DNA of 64,000 bases, taken from NCBI RefSeq assembly GCF_002257695.2, contig NZ_CP155571.1, one strand, 5' to 3'. Origin of the DNA: Sporomusa acidovorans (lineage in GTDB: Bacteria; Bacillota; Negativicutes; Sporomusales; Sporomusaceae). Positions 7,348 through 16,001 of this stretch are shown piece by piece. The notes under the pieces were generated by a model. It was not told the origin of the DNA, did no database searches, and saw only the letters and a program-made list of their open reading frames with translations. A program made the position numbers and the translations under genes. Positions within the stretch are counted from its first letter, which is position 1. Every line of letters begins with the position of its first letter.

Positions 7348-7409
7348 CGTGAACGGATAAACGCAACTTACACAAAATGGCTTGTTTGGTAAATTCTGTC
7401 TGGTATAAT
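7348..7409 (+). promoter_or_regulatory. Promoter-like element 1, putative LytTR target
   Basis: It contains GAACGGATAAACGCAA, ACACAAAA, CTTGTTT and TATAAT (7404-7409). The same words at the same spacing occur at 8431-8493. On the minus strand the GAACG part reads TCCGTTCAC next to TGCGTTTAT, close to the direct-repeat half-sites described for LytTR proteins. Confidence 0.55.
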
Positions 7410-7427
7410 GAATAAAAAATAGGTCAA

Positions 7428-7520
7428 AGGTCCTAGAAAACACGGAATGCGCTTAACTTTGCGATACTGATTATAGTTGTTAAGGCAAAAATATAAAAAT
7501 TATTAATAAGAATTGACTTT
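7428..7520 (+). repeat. Diverged intergenic repeat, copy 2
   Basis: Partner of the segment at 7132-7230. It begins about 20 bases downstream of the TATAAT at 7404, so it would lie in the 5' leader of the regulator transcript. Confidence 0.4.
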
Positions 7521-7664
7521 ACTTTAAGTCTACATTCTTCCATGTTTATCTCCGGACAATATGCTATGGATTCCTTTGATAGTTTGAGCCTTTGTCTCAT
7601 CACAGTGTGTTGGACTAGTCGTGCTATGGCTAGAGTAAAACCCGCTTTCTAGGAGGATGGAGAG

Positions 7665-8414
7665 ATGGTGAAAGTCATTTTAGTTAATAATGAGCATTGT
7701 TCGTTGGAGGAACTGGCGTGCGTGTTCGGCCCAAATGTGGAGGTTGCCGGCAGATTTCTTAACTTATCTGAAGCTATGGCTCAAATAAGAGAAATGAAAG
7801 CGAATGCCATGTTCTTAAACAATGATGCTAGTGACAAAGAAAGGCTAAAGGTAGTGAATACGGCAATCGGACGAACTTCAGATAACGGTGTTGTTTTTGT
7901 CTTAACGAGTGCGCAACCTAATGGAAAGCGAATTAAAGAGTTGCGTATCCCTGCCATATCGGCCAACAACGAAACTAAAGCTGCCCATGGCAATCCAATA
8001 GCAAATAAGACAGAAGAGATGGTACATCAATATGCACTTAGAAAAAAATCGGAACGGATAACGCTGTGGGAAAATGAGCGGATCGTATTGATAAATGCCG
8101 CTAAAATTGCCTGCTGTTTTATGCAAAAAGGACAGCGGAAAGTAACTGTTGCGGTTGAGAACAAGCTTTATAAAAGTAACGATACATTAAACGCCTTTAT
8201 TGATAAGATTGGCCAAAGCCAGCTAATACGTTGCCACCGTAGTTTTGCTCTCAACCCCAATTATTTGTTAGAAATGGTTCCCGCAGAAAATAATACTATG
8301 GTTGCCAAGGTTGCCGGTTATGACCGTGAAATTCCGATTAGCAGGCAATATAGTCCGGTACTTAGGAGTATAGCCGGACTACATATTCGTGCTGATTGTA
8401 AAAAAATATTTTAA
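7665..8414 (+). CDS. LytTR-family transcriptional regulator with a degenerate receiver-like domain
   Basis: The 249-residue protein ends in a clear LytTR DNA-binding domain (about residues 140-245), with KGQRKVTV, a central LYKSNDTL and the IRCHRSFALNPNYL core. The first 110 residues resemble a response-regulator receiver, but the strand expected to carry the phospho-acceptor reads MFLNND, with Asn where FLD is usual. Control by phosphorylation is therefore doubtful. ATG 7665 follows AGGAGG. It lies directly upstream of the exopolysaccharide genes, and similar promoter elements precede both, so autoregulation and control of capsule synthesis are likely (inference). Confidence 0.8.
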   Translation: MVKVILVNNEHCSLEELACVFGPNVEVAGRFLNLSEAMAQIREMKANAMFLNNDASDKERLKVVNTAIGRTSDNGVVFVLTSAQPNGKRIKELRIPAISANNETKAAHGNPIANKTEEMVHQYALRKKSERITLWENERIVLINAAKIACCFMQKGQRKVTVAVENKLYKSNDTLNAFIDKIGQSQLIRCHRSFALNPNYLLEMVPAENNTMVAKVAGYDREIPISRQYSPVLRSIAGLHIRADCKKIF

Positions 8415-8430
8415 ATTAGGATAATCAACT

Positions 8431-8493
8431 AATGAACGTATAAACGCAATTCATACAAAAATCACTTGTTTGCAAAAGTCTGTAGAGTATAAT
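8431..8493 (+). promoter_or_regulatory. Promoter-like element 2, ahead of the exopolysaccharide cluster
   Basis: GAACGTATAAACGCAA, ATACAAAA, CTTGTTT and TATAAT (8488-8493) match element 1 in order and spacing (53 versus 54 bases from GAACG to TATAAT). The minus strand gives TACGTTCAT, a full match to the published LytTR half-site pattern. It probably drives the genes from 8560 onward. Confidence 0.6.
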
Positions 8494-8559
8494 TAAGATC
8501 TGTATTAACAATATTTACCAAACGGTTGCCGCTGTAAATAAAGGACACGGAGGTTGTTA

Positions 8560-9186
8560 ATGAAAAAATTGGTAGGTGTCATCCTGGTTCTGGTCATGCT
8601 GCTGAGCATTGTCAATATTACTTATGCCGAAGATTATCTTCTTGGACCGGGCGATGTGATAGCCATCGGTGTACTGGGGTTTGACGAATTGCAGGTGAAA
8701 GACTTGACTGTTAGGAATGACGGCAAAATTGCCTTTCCAATAGTCGGCGAGGTACAGGCCGGTGGACTTTCTCCCGGCCAGTTAACTAAGGTTATTACCG
8801 CAGGCATCAGTCGCTATACGAAAGACCCGCAGGTAACCATTAACGTTTTAAAATTCCGTACTACCCGCATTTACGTATTGGGCGAGGTTGCCAAGCCCGG
8901 ACTCTATGAACTGGAGAAGCAACATACGTTAATTGACGCCATAGGTGCCGCCGGCGGTTATACCAAGGATGCCCTGAAAAAGAAAGTTTTTATTATTCGT
9001 AAAGATAGCACCACTAAACCGGTAGCGGTTAATCTTCTTAAGTTGCTGCGCGATGGCGACATGTCGCAAAATTATCTCTTACATGATGGCGATACGGTAT
9101 ACCTTGCACCTAACGGGCGGATCGATATTAGCCGGGATATACTCCCGTTTATGTATCTTGCTGCACAGATTGCCGACAATGATTAG
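8560..9186 (+). CDS. Wza-like polysaccharide export protein
   Basis: The 208-residue protein has a Sec signal peptide (residues 1 to about 22, cut after TYA). A polysaccharide-export domain beginning LLGPGDVIAIGVLG and an SLBB domain (IYVLGEVAKPGLYEL) follow. Proteins of this type form the periplasmic and outer-membrane exit channel for capsule or exopolysaccharide. Their presence among Firmicute-type genes indicates a cell with an outer membrane. ATG 8560 is chosen over TTG 8554 because GGAGG at 8549-8553 fits only the former. It is the first gene of the cluster, followed by the chain-length regulator. Confidence 0.88.
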   Translation: MKKLVGVILVLVMLLSIVNITYAEDYLLGPGDVIAIGVLGFDELQVKDLTVRNDGKIAFPIVGEVQAGGLSPGQLTKVITAGISRYTKDPQVTINVLKFRTTRIYVLGEVAKPGLYELEKQHTLIDAIGAAGGYTKDALKKKVFIIRKDSTTKPVAVNLLKLLRDGDMSQNYLLHDGDTVYLAPNGRIDISRDILPFMYLAAQIADND

Positions 9187-9228
9187 AAGGTAGGGACAAC
9201 GCTGAAAAAATAACGGAGGATTTCTAGT

Positions 9229-10665
9229 ATGATTCAGAAAACAATCAATCTGCAAGATTGTGCTGCGATTGTAAAAAAAAGGTTTTGGCTAATCCTGGTG
9301 ATTAGTTTGGTAGGTCTCCTGGCAGCGATACTTATTAATTTAATGGTTCCACCAACCTATGAAGCGGTAACAAGTCTGAGGGTTAAAGTACCGAGAGGAC
9401 TTGCAACCTCACTCTTGTCAGATATGCCGGGAGCTTCAACGGCTGACAGCAGACAAAACCTGGCCAATTATGCCGAAATGCTTAAAAGCCGTACGGTAGT
9501 GCAACCGGCAATTGATCGGGTCTATGCGAATGAGAACGTTGTACCCCAATATGAACAACTGGTAGGTCGTATCAATGTACAACCCTCGAAAACCGCCGAT
9601 ATGTTGTACGTAAGGGTCCAAGCCAGGACTCCGGATGAAGCACAGTTAATAGCCAATGCTCTTAGTGATTCCCTTATTTCCTTACTTACGGCTGAGCAAG
9701 GAGCGGTGCGAGAGTTCATCGGCCAGCGCTTGCAGGAATCAAAGCAGGAACTGGAAAAAGCGGAAAGTGCTTTGGAACAATATAAGCGGACACAAAAGAT
9801 GGTTGCTCCCGATGTACAGTCTAAGGCGATGCTGGATAAAATGATCGGCATTGATAAACTTAAAGCAGAGAACCGAGTCAATTTAATGGCCGCGCAGGCA
9901 AAGTTGAGCAGTATCGATAACCAGTTAGCGGGAGAAAAACCAGGTTTTATTGCCGATAATCCACTTATTCAACAGTACAAGTCTAAATTGGCGGATCTGG
10001 AAGTGGAATTAGTAAGTACCTTGCCTAAGTATTCTGAAAGTCATCCTAAGGTAATCTCTCTCAGAGCAGCTATTGAGGAAGTTAAAGCAAAATTGAAAAA
10101 CGAAGCCGCCCTGGTTGTTAACGCTGATGCTGCTTCCGGCAACGCCATTCATCAGAATTTGCTGCAGGGAAAAATTACCGCTGAAGCAGAAGTTGCCGCC
10201 ACAACGGCGCAAAGAAGTGCGCTTGACAGTATCATCGCCGCCAGTGATAAAGAACTGTCAGCGTTACCAGCCAAGGAACAGGGAATAACCCGTTTAATGC
10301 GAGAGGCACAGGTTGCTCAAGAGATCTATATCATGTTAGACAAACGCTACGAAGAAGCACGAATTAATGAGGTTATGCGCCCCTCTGATGTAAAAGTCCT
10401 TGATCCTGCGATTGTTCCCCAAGTGCCGATTAAACCTAACATAGTAATCAATGCATTTATCGGTGCGTTGATAGGATTATTTGCCGGTACAACAGTAGCA
10501 CTTTTCTTAGAATTAACAAACTGGACAATTCGTAATGAACAAGAGGCTATGGAGTTGTTAAGTTTACCTGTTATTGGAATTATCCCGGATTTTGCAAAAC
10601 CGGTAACTAAGAAAGAACTCCTTTGGCATAAAATCCGTAAATTATTCTTCCGTAGAAAGCATTAA
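9229..10665 (+). CDS. Wzz/GumC-type polysaccharide co-polymerase (chain length determinant)
   Basis: A 478-residue inner-membrane protein with the Wzz N-terminal domain. Its first transmembrane helix (about residues 19-40) is followed by the AVTSLRVKVP strand typical of the family. A long periplasmic coiled-coil region spans about residues 160-350. A second transmembrane helix near residues 407-430 follows the proline-rich VPQVPIKPN motif. It controls polymer length and couples polymerase, kinase and export channel. The cytoplasmic kinase is encoded by the next gene rather than fused, as in Gram-positive systems. The start follows GGAGGA. Confidence 0.88.
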   Translation: MIQKTINLQDCAAIVKKRFWLILVISLVGLLAAILINLMVPPTYEAVTSLRVKVPRGLATSLLSDMPGASTADSRQNLANYAEMLKSRTVVQPAIDRVYANENVVPQYEQLVGRINVQPSKTADMLYVRVQARTPDEAQLIANALSDSLISLLTAEQGAVREFIGQRLQESKQELEKAESALEQYKRTQKMVAPDVQSKAMLDKMIGIDKLKAENRVNLMAAQAKLSSIDNQLAGEKPGFIADNPLIQQYKSKLADLEVELVSTLPKYSESHPKVISLRAAIEEVKAKLKNEAALVVNADAASGNAIHQNLLQGKITAEAEVAATTAQRSALDSIIAASDKELSALPAKEQGITRLMREAQVAQEIYIMLDKRYEEARINEVMRPSDVKVLDPAIVPQVPIKPNIVINAFIGALIGLFAGTTVALFLELTNWTIRNEQEAMELLSLPVIGIIPDFAKPVTKKELLWHKIRKLFFRRKH

Positions 10666-10690
10666 ATTGAGATGATTGGAGGTGAGATCA

Positions 10691-11380
10691 TTGAAAAGCC
10701 AATTGTATCTAAATAATGTGATTGACCAAACATCTCTTACTAAAGAAGCCTTTCGAGTCATAAGAACAAAAATTTTATATTCCAAGTTATATGCCAATAC
10801 CAAGTCCCTGTTGTTTACAAGTGCCGGAGCGGGAGAAGGAAAGTCCATGGTTGTTATCAATACAGCCATTACTTTAGCCCAGACCGGGAAAAAGGTAATA
10901 ATATTGGACTGTGATTTACGCAATCCCAGTCAACACAAGCTTTTTGTAAAACCTAATATTGGGTTAACAAATTTTTTTGATCAACCATGTTCCATCAATA
11001 ATATCGTGCAAGACACAGGCATTCATAATCTCCAGTTGGTTACCAGCGGGCCTATACCGGCAAACCCTGCTGAATTGCTGGATTCCAATCAATTGACGGA
11101 AATACTATCCTTGCTGTGCAACCGGTCAGACTACTTGCTTATTGACAGTCCGCCGGTACTGCCGGTTACCGATGCCTGCATACTCGGATCAAAGGCCGAT
11201 GGAATTTTGCTGGTGGTAAGCATTGGGAAAGTAAGACCCGAAATGTTGCAAAGAGCAAAGGCTCATTTGGAAGAGGCTAACGGTAATCTTCTGGGCTTAA
11301 TTATTAACCGTTCTGAATTATACAGTGAGCAGCGGGCCTACTATCACTATTATGAAAATATTGCTAAAACAGCAAATTAA
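10691..11380 (+). CDS. Bacterial tyrosine kinase (CpsD/CapB/Wzc kinase domain)
   Basis: The 229-residue cytoplasmic BY-kinase has Walker A SAGAGEGKS, Walker A' IILDCDLRNP and Walker B LLIDSPPVLPVTDA. Its C-terminal tyrosine-rich tail includes RAYYHYYEN. It autophosphorylates on that tail and partners with the co-polymerase encoded just upstream to switch polymer assembly on and off. TTG 10691 is preferred because GGAGG at 10678-10682 precedes it at normal distance; the frame itself opens further upstream within the ribosome-binding site. No cognate tyrosine phosphatase is seen in the cluster. Confidence 0.87.
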   Translation: MKSQLYLNNVIDQTSLTKEAFRVIRTKILYSKLYANTKSLLFTSAGAGEGKSMVVINTAITLAQTGKKVIILDCDLRNPSQHKLFVKPNIGLTNFFDQPCSINNIVQDTGIHNLQLVTSGPIPANPAELLDSNQLTEILSLLCNRSDYLLIDSPPVLPVTDACILGSKADGILLVVSIGKVRPEMLQRAKAHLEEANGNLLGLIINRSELYSEQRAYYHYYENIAKTAN

Positions 11381-11400
11381 CTTTTATGGGAGATGCTGGA

Positions 11401-13317
11401 ATGCGACGCAACATGCGCTTGGTTTTGTTGGTATTGATTGATATAGCAATAGTTAGTATAGTACCGCTGCTGGCACTGATCATACGCTTCGAAGAAATGG
11501 CCGATATGGAGCCTTATTTTAACATACTATGTTCAATTCTGCCGGTAATTATTACAGTTCGCCTGCTGTGTTTCTATAGTTTTGGCTTATATCACCGTTT
11601 ATGGCGTTATGCCAGTATTAATGAATTATTTGCGATTGGGTCGGCAGTAACTGTAAGTTCGATTATCCTTGCGGTATATACAGCTTTTGTAGGTCCTGTT
11701 ATACCGAGAAGCATTCATTTTATTAGTTGGATTTTTACGATCTTTGTAATTGGGTTTTCCCGCTTATGCCTGAGAATCCTTTTTTATCTGCGTCATAAGC
11801 GCAGCGAAAAGATGTGTTGTAATGTATTAATTGTCGGCGCCGGTGATGCCGGAGCTATGATTGCCAGAGAAATTAAACAGCGATATCACGAAAGCAAAAA
11901 GTTGGTGGGCTTTGTTGATGATGACCCATATAAGCAAAACAAAATGATGTTCGGGATAAAAATACTCGGAGGGCGGTCAACGATCAGACGATTTGTGAAT
12001 GATTTTCAGGTGCAAGAAATTATTATTGCCTTACCTTCCGCCGGTGGCAACATAGTGCGGGATATCGTGCAAGAATGCAAAGATACCGGCTGTGCGGTTA
12101 AAACCCTGCCGGGAATATATGAACTACTTGATGGCAAAGTCACGATCCAGCAGCTGCGGGATGTTGACGTAGAGGATTTGCTAAAACGGGAACCTGTCCG
12201 ACTGAATCTGGACGAGATTGCCGGATATATTACCGGCAAAAAGGTACTGGTAACAGGTGCCGGGGGATCAATCGGCTCGGAGCTATGCCGTCAAATTGCA
12301 AAGCTGTCGCCGGGTTGCCTGTGCCTCCTTGGTAAAGGGGAAAATAGCATTTACGAAATTGACAGGGAATTGGGCACAAAATTTCCTCAACTAGACATTC
12401 GGCCCATTATTGCTGACATACGTGACAAGGAGAGAATGGACGAAGTTTTCTCCAGTAACACGCCGCAAGTCGTTTTTCATGCTGCAGCCCACAAACACGT
12501 ACCGCTTATGGAAATGCAACCGAAAGAGGCTGTGCGCAATAACATCTTTGGCACGAAAGTGCTGGCTGAAGCAGCAGACAAGTTCGGGGCAGAAGTCTTT
12601 GTCATGGTTTCAACAGACAAAGCAGTCAACCCGACCAGTGTCATGGGGGCTACCAAAAGAGTGGCCGAATTAGTGATTCAAAGTATCAATCATTGCAGTA
12701 ATACAAAATTCGTTGCCGTTCGTTTTGGCAATGTACTTGGCAGCCGCGGCAGCGTAATACCGCTTTTTAAAAAGCAAATAGCCGCAGGGGGACCAATTAC
12801 CATTACTCACCCGGACATGAGACGCTACTTCATGACTATTCCCGAAGCCGTACAACTAATACTACAAGCCGGCTCAATGGCCAAGGGCGGAGAAGTCTTT
12901 GTTCTGGATATGGGCAAACCGGTTAAAATTGTCGATTTAGCCCGTGACCTGATAGAACTTTCAGGGTTGATACCGTCTATAGACATAGCCGTAGAGTATA
13001 CCGGAATAAGGCCAGGCGAAAAGTTGTTTGAAGAGCTGCTTACTGCCGATGAAGGCACTAATGCAACCAAACATGAGAAAATTTTTGTCGCCAATATAAA
13101 AGCTGTTGATGAAGTGCAATTCAGTCAAGGAATTATAGCCCTGAGGAGGGCGGTGAATAATAATGAGTTAATGGGGATTATTCGAAAAATGGTACCGATG
13201 TATTCAGTGGCGATTTTATCTAATAATGACTCAACGTGCAACCAAGCAACAACAAAAGACGGCGAAAGCAACGGCTACGCTCGATCCTACCAGACGGCAG
13301 CAGGAATGTTACGATAA
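11401..13317 (+). CDS. Membrane-bound nucleotide-sugar 4,6-dehydratase (CapD/WbpM/FlaA1 type)
   Basis: The protein is 638 residues from ATG 11401. Four to five N-terminal transmembrane helices are followed by a CoA-binding-like Rossmann part (IVGAGDAGAMIA) and the catalytic short-chain dehydrogenase domain. That domain has VTGAGGSIGSELCRQ, FHAAAHKHVP and STDKAVNPTSVMGATKR. The usual catalytic Tyr is replaced by Met (VMGATK), the S-M-K arrangement known for WbpM-like UDP-GlcNAc 4,6-dehydratases. It likely makes a 4-keto-6-deoxy sugar for this polymer. A start at 11386 is possible but lacks a ribosome-binding site. It follows the kinase gene closely. Confidence 0.88.
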   Translation: MRRNMRLVLLVLIDIAIVSIVPLLALIIRFEEMADMEPYFNILCSILPVIITVRLLCFYSFGLYHRLWRYASINELFAIGSAVTVSSIILAVYTAFVGPVIPRSIHFISWIFTIFVIGFSRLCLRILFYLRHKRSEKMCCNVLIVGAGDAGAMIAREIKQRYHESKKLVGFVDDDPYKQNKMMFGIKILGGRSTIRRFVNDFQVQEIIIALPSAGGNIVRDIVQECKDTGCAVKTLPGIYELLDGKVTIQQLRDVDVEDLLKREPVRLNLDEIAGYITGKKVLVTGAGGSIGSELCRQIAKLSPGCLCLLGKGENSIYEIDRELGTKFPQLDIRPIIADIRDKERMDEVFSSNTPQVVFHAAAHKHVPLMEMQPKEAVRNNIFGTKVLAEAADKFGAEVFVMVSTDKAVNPTSVMGATKRVAELVIQSINHCSNTKFVAVRFGNVLGSRGSVIPLFKKQIAAGGPITITHPDMRRYFMTIPEAVQLILQAGSMAKGGEVFVLDMGKPVKIVDLARDLIELSGLIPSIDIAVEYTGIRPGEKLFEELLTADEGTNATKHEKIFVANIKAVDEVQFSQGIIALRRAVNNNELMGIIRKMVPMYSVAILSNNDSTCNQATTKDGESNGYARSYQTAAGMLR

Positions 13318-13351
13318 ACCCAGGGTATAGTGATACAAAGGAGAGAATCTA

Positions 13352-14593
13352 TTGCGAACTAGTTGGAGTGAGATCTATAAAAAATTGTCTCCTGAACTAA
13401 GGTTAATATTACTATGTTCTAATATAGAGACGAGGGACGCTAATCGTAGACAGATAAAATTGTTAATTAGTGGTAACGTTAATTGGCCTGACTTTACTCG
13501 TTTAGTATTACGTCACAGGCTATATCCTATCGTTTATCGATATTTTAAAAAGTTAGCACATCCTGGAGTACCTGACGACGTAATGACAAACTTAAGTCAA
13601 TTTGATAAAGAGAACATTTACAAAACTCTAAAAATGCTAACGGAATTTCAAACACTATTAAAATCTTTTGATGAAGGCGGAATTACTGCGGTACCCATTA
13701 AGGGATTTCCCCTTGCATACCAGCTTTTTGGCGATATTACACTTAGGACGTCAAGGGATTTAGATATATTGATAAGTCCAGTTGATGTTGATAGATCAAT
13801 GAAAATACTAGAAAGAAAAGGATATGTTTGTAACCAATCACTAAACGGTGCATTTTCCTTAAAGAGATGGATGAAATTCAACAAGCATTTGGAGTATCAA
13901 AATCATCACCTAGGGATATGTGTGGAACTTCACTGGCGTTTGAATTGTCACTGTATGGATTTACCACAAGATATCATCAGGGGCAATATGCAACTAGTGC
14001 GAATGTTAGACTACTCAGTAAAAATTTTTGGGAGAGAATCACTTCTTCTGTATTTAGTCATTCATGGTGCAGCTCACGGTTGGTTCCGGCTTAAATGGTT
14101 ACTCGATATTGACACAATGATCAGAAAAGGAGATTTTTGCTGGGATAAGTTATATCAGTTAGCCAACCATCTTGAGTTAAGAACTGTAGTTAATCAGACA
14201 CTTATTTTAGTAAGGACGTTCTTTGGAACGCCTCTTCCCGACGATGTTACTCAATCAGCTAGGATGGATACGAGAGCACATTGCCTGGCAAACATGGCTC
14301 TACATTTAATAACAGATGAAGATAATCAGCCGAGTAATACGAAACCTCTGATAGAAAAGTGTCAACTATTCTATAGGCAAAAACTATATGAATGTAGCCT
14401 GCTTAGAACTCAGAATAAACTATCTTTTATTTCATGCGTTTTTTCACCGTCAGTCGAAGATCTAGAGCTTCTTCCGTTGCCTGAAAAGCTATATTTTATT
14501 TATTATATTATATCGCCTTTGACATGGATCTATAGAAGCACATTTAAAGTTATGTTGAGCTTATTTCAAGGATGTGATAGCGATACACTTTAA
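13352..14593 (+). CDS. NTP_transf_5-like nucleotidyltransferase family protein
   Basis: The 413-residue protein contains PIKGFPLAYQLFGD and RTSRDLDILI with a DxD pair, followed by a GY segment. This is the signature of the uncharacterised nucleotidyltransferase family (PF14907). Members often occur beside HprK-like kinases, PqqD-like proteins and lasso-type B2 proteases or in polysaccharide loci, but their substrate is unknown. TTG 13352 is the likely start, with AAAGGAGAG upstream. From here the sequence is clearly more AT-rich than the genes before it, suggesting a separately acquired block. The RiPP-like genes that carry the usual partners lie about 14 kb downstream. Confidence 0.7.
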   Translation: MRTSWSEIYKKLSPELRLILLCSNIETRDANRRQIKLLISGNVNWPDFTRLVLRHRLYPIVYRYFKKLAHPGVPDDVMTNLSQFDKENIYKTLKMLTEFQTLLKSFDEGGITAVPIKGFPLAYQLFGDITLRTSRDLDILISPVDVDRSMKILERKGYVCNQSLNGAFSLKRWMKFNKHLEYQNHHLGICVELHWRLNCHCMDLPQDIIRGNMQLVRMLDYSVKIFGRESLLLYLVIHGAAHGWFRLKWLLDIDTMIRKGDFCWDKLYQLANHLELRTVVNQTLILVRTFFGTPLPDDVTQSARMDTRAHCLANMALHLITDEDNQPSNTKPLIEKCQLFYRQKLYECSLLRTQNKLSFISCVFSPSVEDLELLPLPEKLYFIYYIISPLTWIYRSTFKVMLSLFQGCDSDTL

Positions 14594-14646
14594 TATATTT
14601 GCAACTAACGGTTAGTTGGATGTAGAGAAAAAACGAGGGAGAGAAC

Positions 14647-15327
14647 ATGAGATATTTGGTTGTTGTTGCTCATCCTGATGATGAGGTTTTAGGAGCTGGG
14701 GCGACAATATACAAGCTTGCCCAAATTGGTCATAAAATAACTGTCTGTATTTTGTCGGGAGAAGTTAGTGCACGGGATCATCGGCCTAGAATAGACGAAC
14801 TTCATAAAGATATTAATAGTTCTAGCAGTATTTTAGGGGTTAAAGGAGTTATTACAGGAGATTTCCCCAATATAGAATTTAACATAGTACCACATCTAAA
14901 ATTAGTCCAATTTATTGAGTCAGCAATTATTGAGACAGAAGCAGAAATTGTCTTCACTCATCACCCCTCTGATCTAAATAATGATCATGTCCATACTTCT
15001 CTTGCCTGTCAAGCAGCCGTAAGGCTATTTCAAAGAAAAAGCGACGTCTGTCCTATTAGAGAACTGTTGTTTATGGAAGTACCGTCTGCCACAGAATGGG
15101 GATTGAATGAGGCTATACGCAAGTTTACTCCCAATACTTTTATTGAGGTAGACGAGAAAGGTGTAAATAAGAAGATTGAGGCACTTATACAGTACAGGGA
15201 TGTTATGAGAGCTTACCCTCATCCACGCAGTCAAGAAGCTATAAAAGGATTAGCTGCTTATCGCGGCGGGCAGGCAGGGATGATCTATGCGGAAGCCTTT
15301 GAATGTGTTTTTAGGAGAGGGCTTTAA
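14647..15327 (+). CDS. PIG-L/LmbE-family deacetylase
   Basis: This 226-residue protein begins with VVAHPDDEVLGAGA, the zinc-binding AHPDDE motif. It later carries THHPSDLNNDHVHT, supplying the third zinc ligand and catalytic residues. The family removes N-acetyl groups from N-acetylglucosamine-type sugars or lipid-linked intermediates. In this cluster it probably deacetylates a sugar of the polymer or its carrier-linked precursor (inference). ATG 14647 follows GAGGGAGAG. The sugar transferase gene begins 12 bases after its stop, consistent with one transcript. Confidence 0.85.
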   Translation: MRYLVVVAHPDDEVLGAGATIYKLAQIGHKITVCILSGEVSARDHRPRIDELHKDINSSSSILGVKGVITGDFPNIEFNIVPHLKLVQFIESAIIETEAEIVFTHHPSDLNNDHVHTSLACQAAVRLFQRKSDVCPIRELLFMEVPSATEWGLNEAIRKFTPNTFIEVDEKGVNKKIEALIQYRDVMRAYPHPRSQEAIKGLAAYRGGQAGMIYAEAFECVFRRGL

Positions 15328-15339
15328 AGTGAGGTATAC

Positions 15340-15981
15340 ATGGAAGATAAAAAAATACAAAGAATGCTGAAACGGTTATTTGATATTTGTTTTTCGATAC
15401 TCTTGTTCATAGGTACTTCACCAGTTCTACTTATAGCAATAGTGATCGTGAAATTATATTCTTCCGAGAGTCCGGCCTTTTTTAAACAGGTTCGCGTGGG
15501 ATATAAATGTAAGCTGTTTACTATATACAAGTTAAGAAGCATGACAAATGAACGTGATGAGAATGGTGAACTGCTGCCAGATCACAAGCGATTGAAGACT
15601 TGGGGAAAGGTTATAAGAAAAACTAATATCGATGAAATACCTCAAGTAATAAACATCCTAAAAGGCGAAATGTCGTTGATTGGACCAAGACCCGTACTGC
15701 CATCTGATGTTGAAAAGTTTAATAAATACCAGCTGCGTCGACAAGATGCACTGCCGGGAATATCAGGCTGGGAAGCGGTTAATGAATGGAATACTCCGAC
15801 TTGGGAGAAGAAGTTTGAATATGACATATACTATGTAGATAATTTTTCTCTTTGGCTGGACTTTAAAATCATTTTGAAAACGATATATGTAGTCTTTTTA
15901 GCCAAGCGCCCTGGAGAAGACTATAGGCCGGCAAGGTTTGAAGGTAATAGTGTTTTTCAGAGACAGAAACCTCATGCATGA
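15340..15981 (+). CDS. Initiating sugar-phosphate transferase (WcaJ/PglC-like)
   Basis: The 213-residue polyprenyl-phosphate sugar-1-phosphate transferase has one N-terminal membrane segment (about residues 12-34). It carries the family motifs KLRSM, TNIDEIPQ, IGPRPVLPSD and LPGISGWEAVN. It transfers the first sugar phosphate from a UDP-sugar to undecaprenyl phosphate at the inner membrane and so commits the repeat unit. The short PglC-like form, without the large N-terminal domain, fits the length. It sits between the deacetylase and the WbqC-type gene. Confidence 0.88.
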   Translation: MEDKKIQRMLKRLFDICFSILLFIGTSPVLLIAIVIVKLYSSESPAFFKQVRVGYKCKLFTIYKLRSMTNERDENGELLPDHKRLKTWGKVIRKTNIDEIPQVINILKGEMSLIGPRPVLPSDVEKFNKYQLRRQDALPGISGWEAVNEWNTPTWEKKFEYDIYYVDNFSLWLDFKIILKTIYVVFLAKRPGEDYRPARFEGNSVFQRQKPHA

Positions 15982-16001
15982 TTTATACGAGGAGTGATAC
16001 T

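Larger units (their letters stand above)
7021..7664. other. Long AT-rich intergenic region before the LytTR regulator
   Basis: No gene is seen in these 644 bases. They hold a diverged repeat pair (7132-7230 and 7428-7520) and a promoter-like element (7348-7409) whose relative lies ahead of the exopolysaccharide genes. If transcription starts at the 7404 TATAAT, the regulator mRNA has a leader of roughly 250 bases. Confidence 0.6.

Noticed and set aside
9522..9881. Long antisense ORFs such as this one, 47633-48367 and 58777-59427
   Set aside because: They lie wholly opposite well-supported genes, have no family features or ribosome-binding sites, and reflect codon bias of the true strand.
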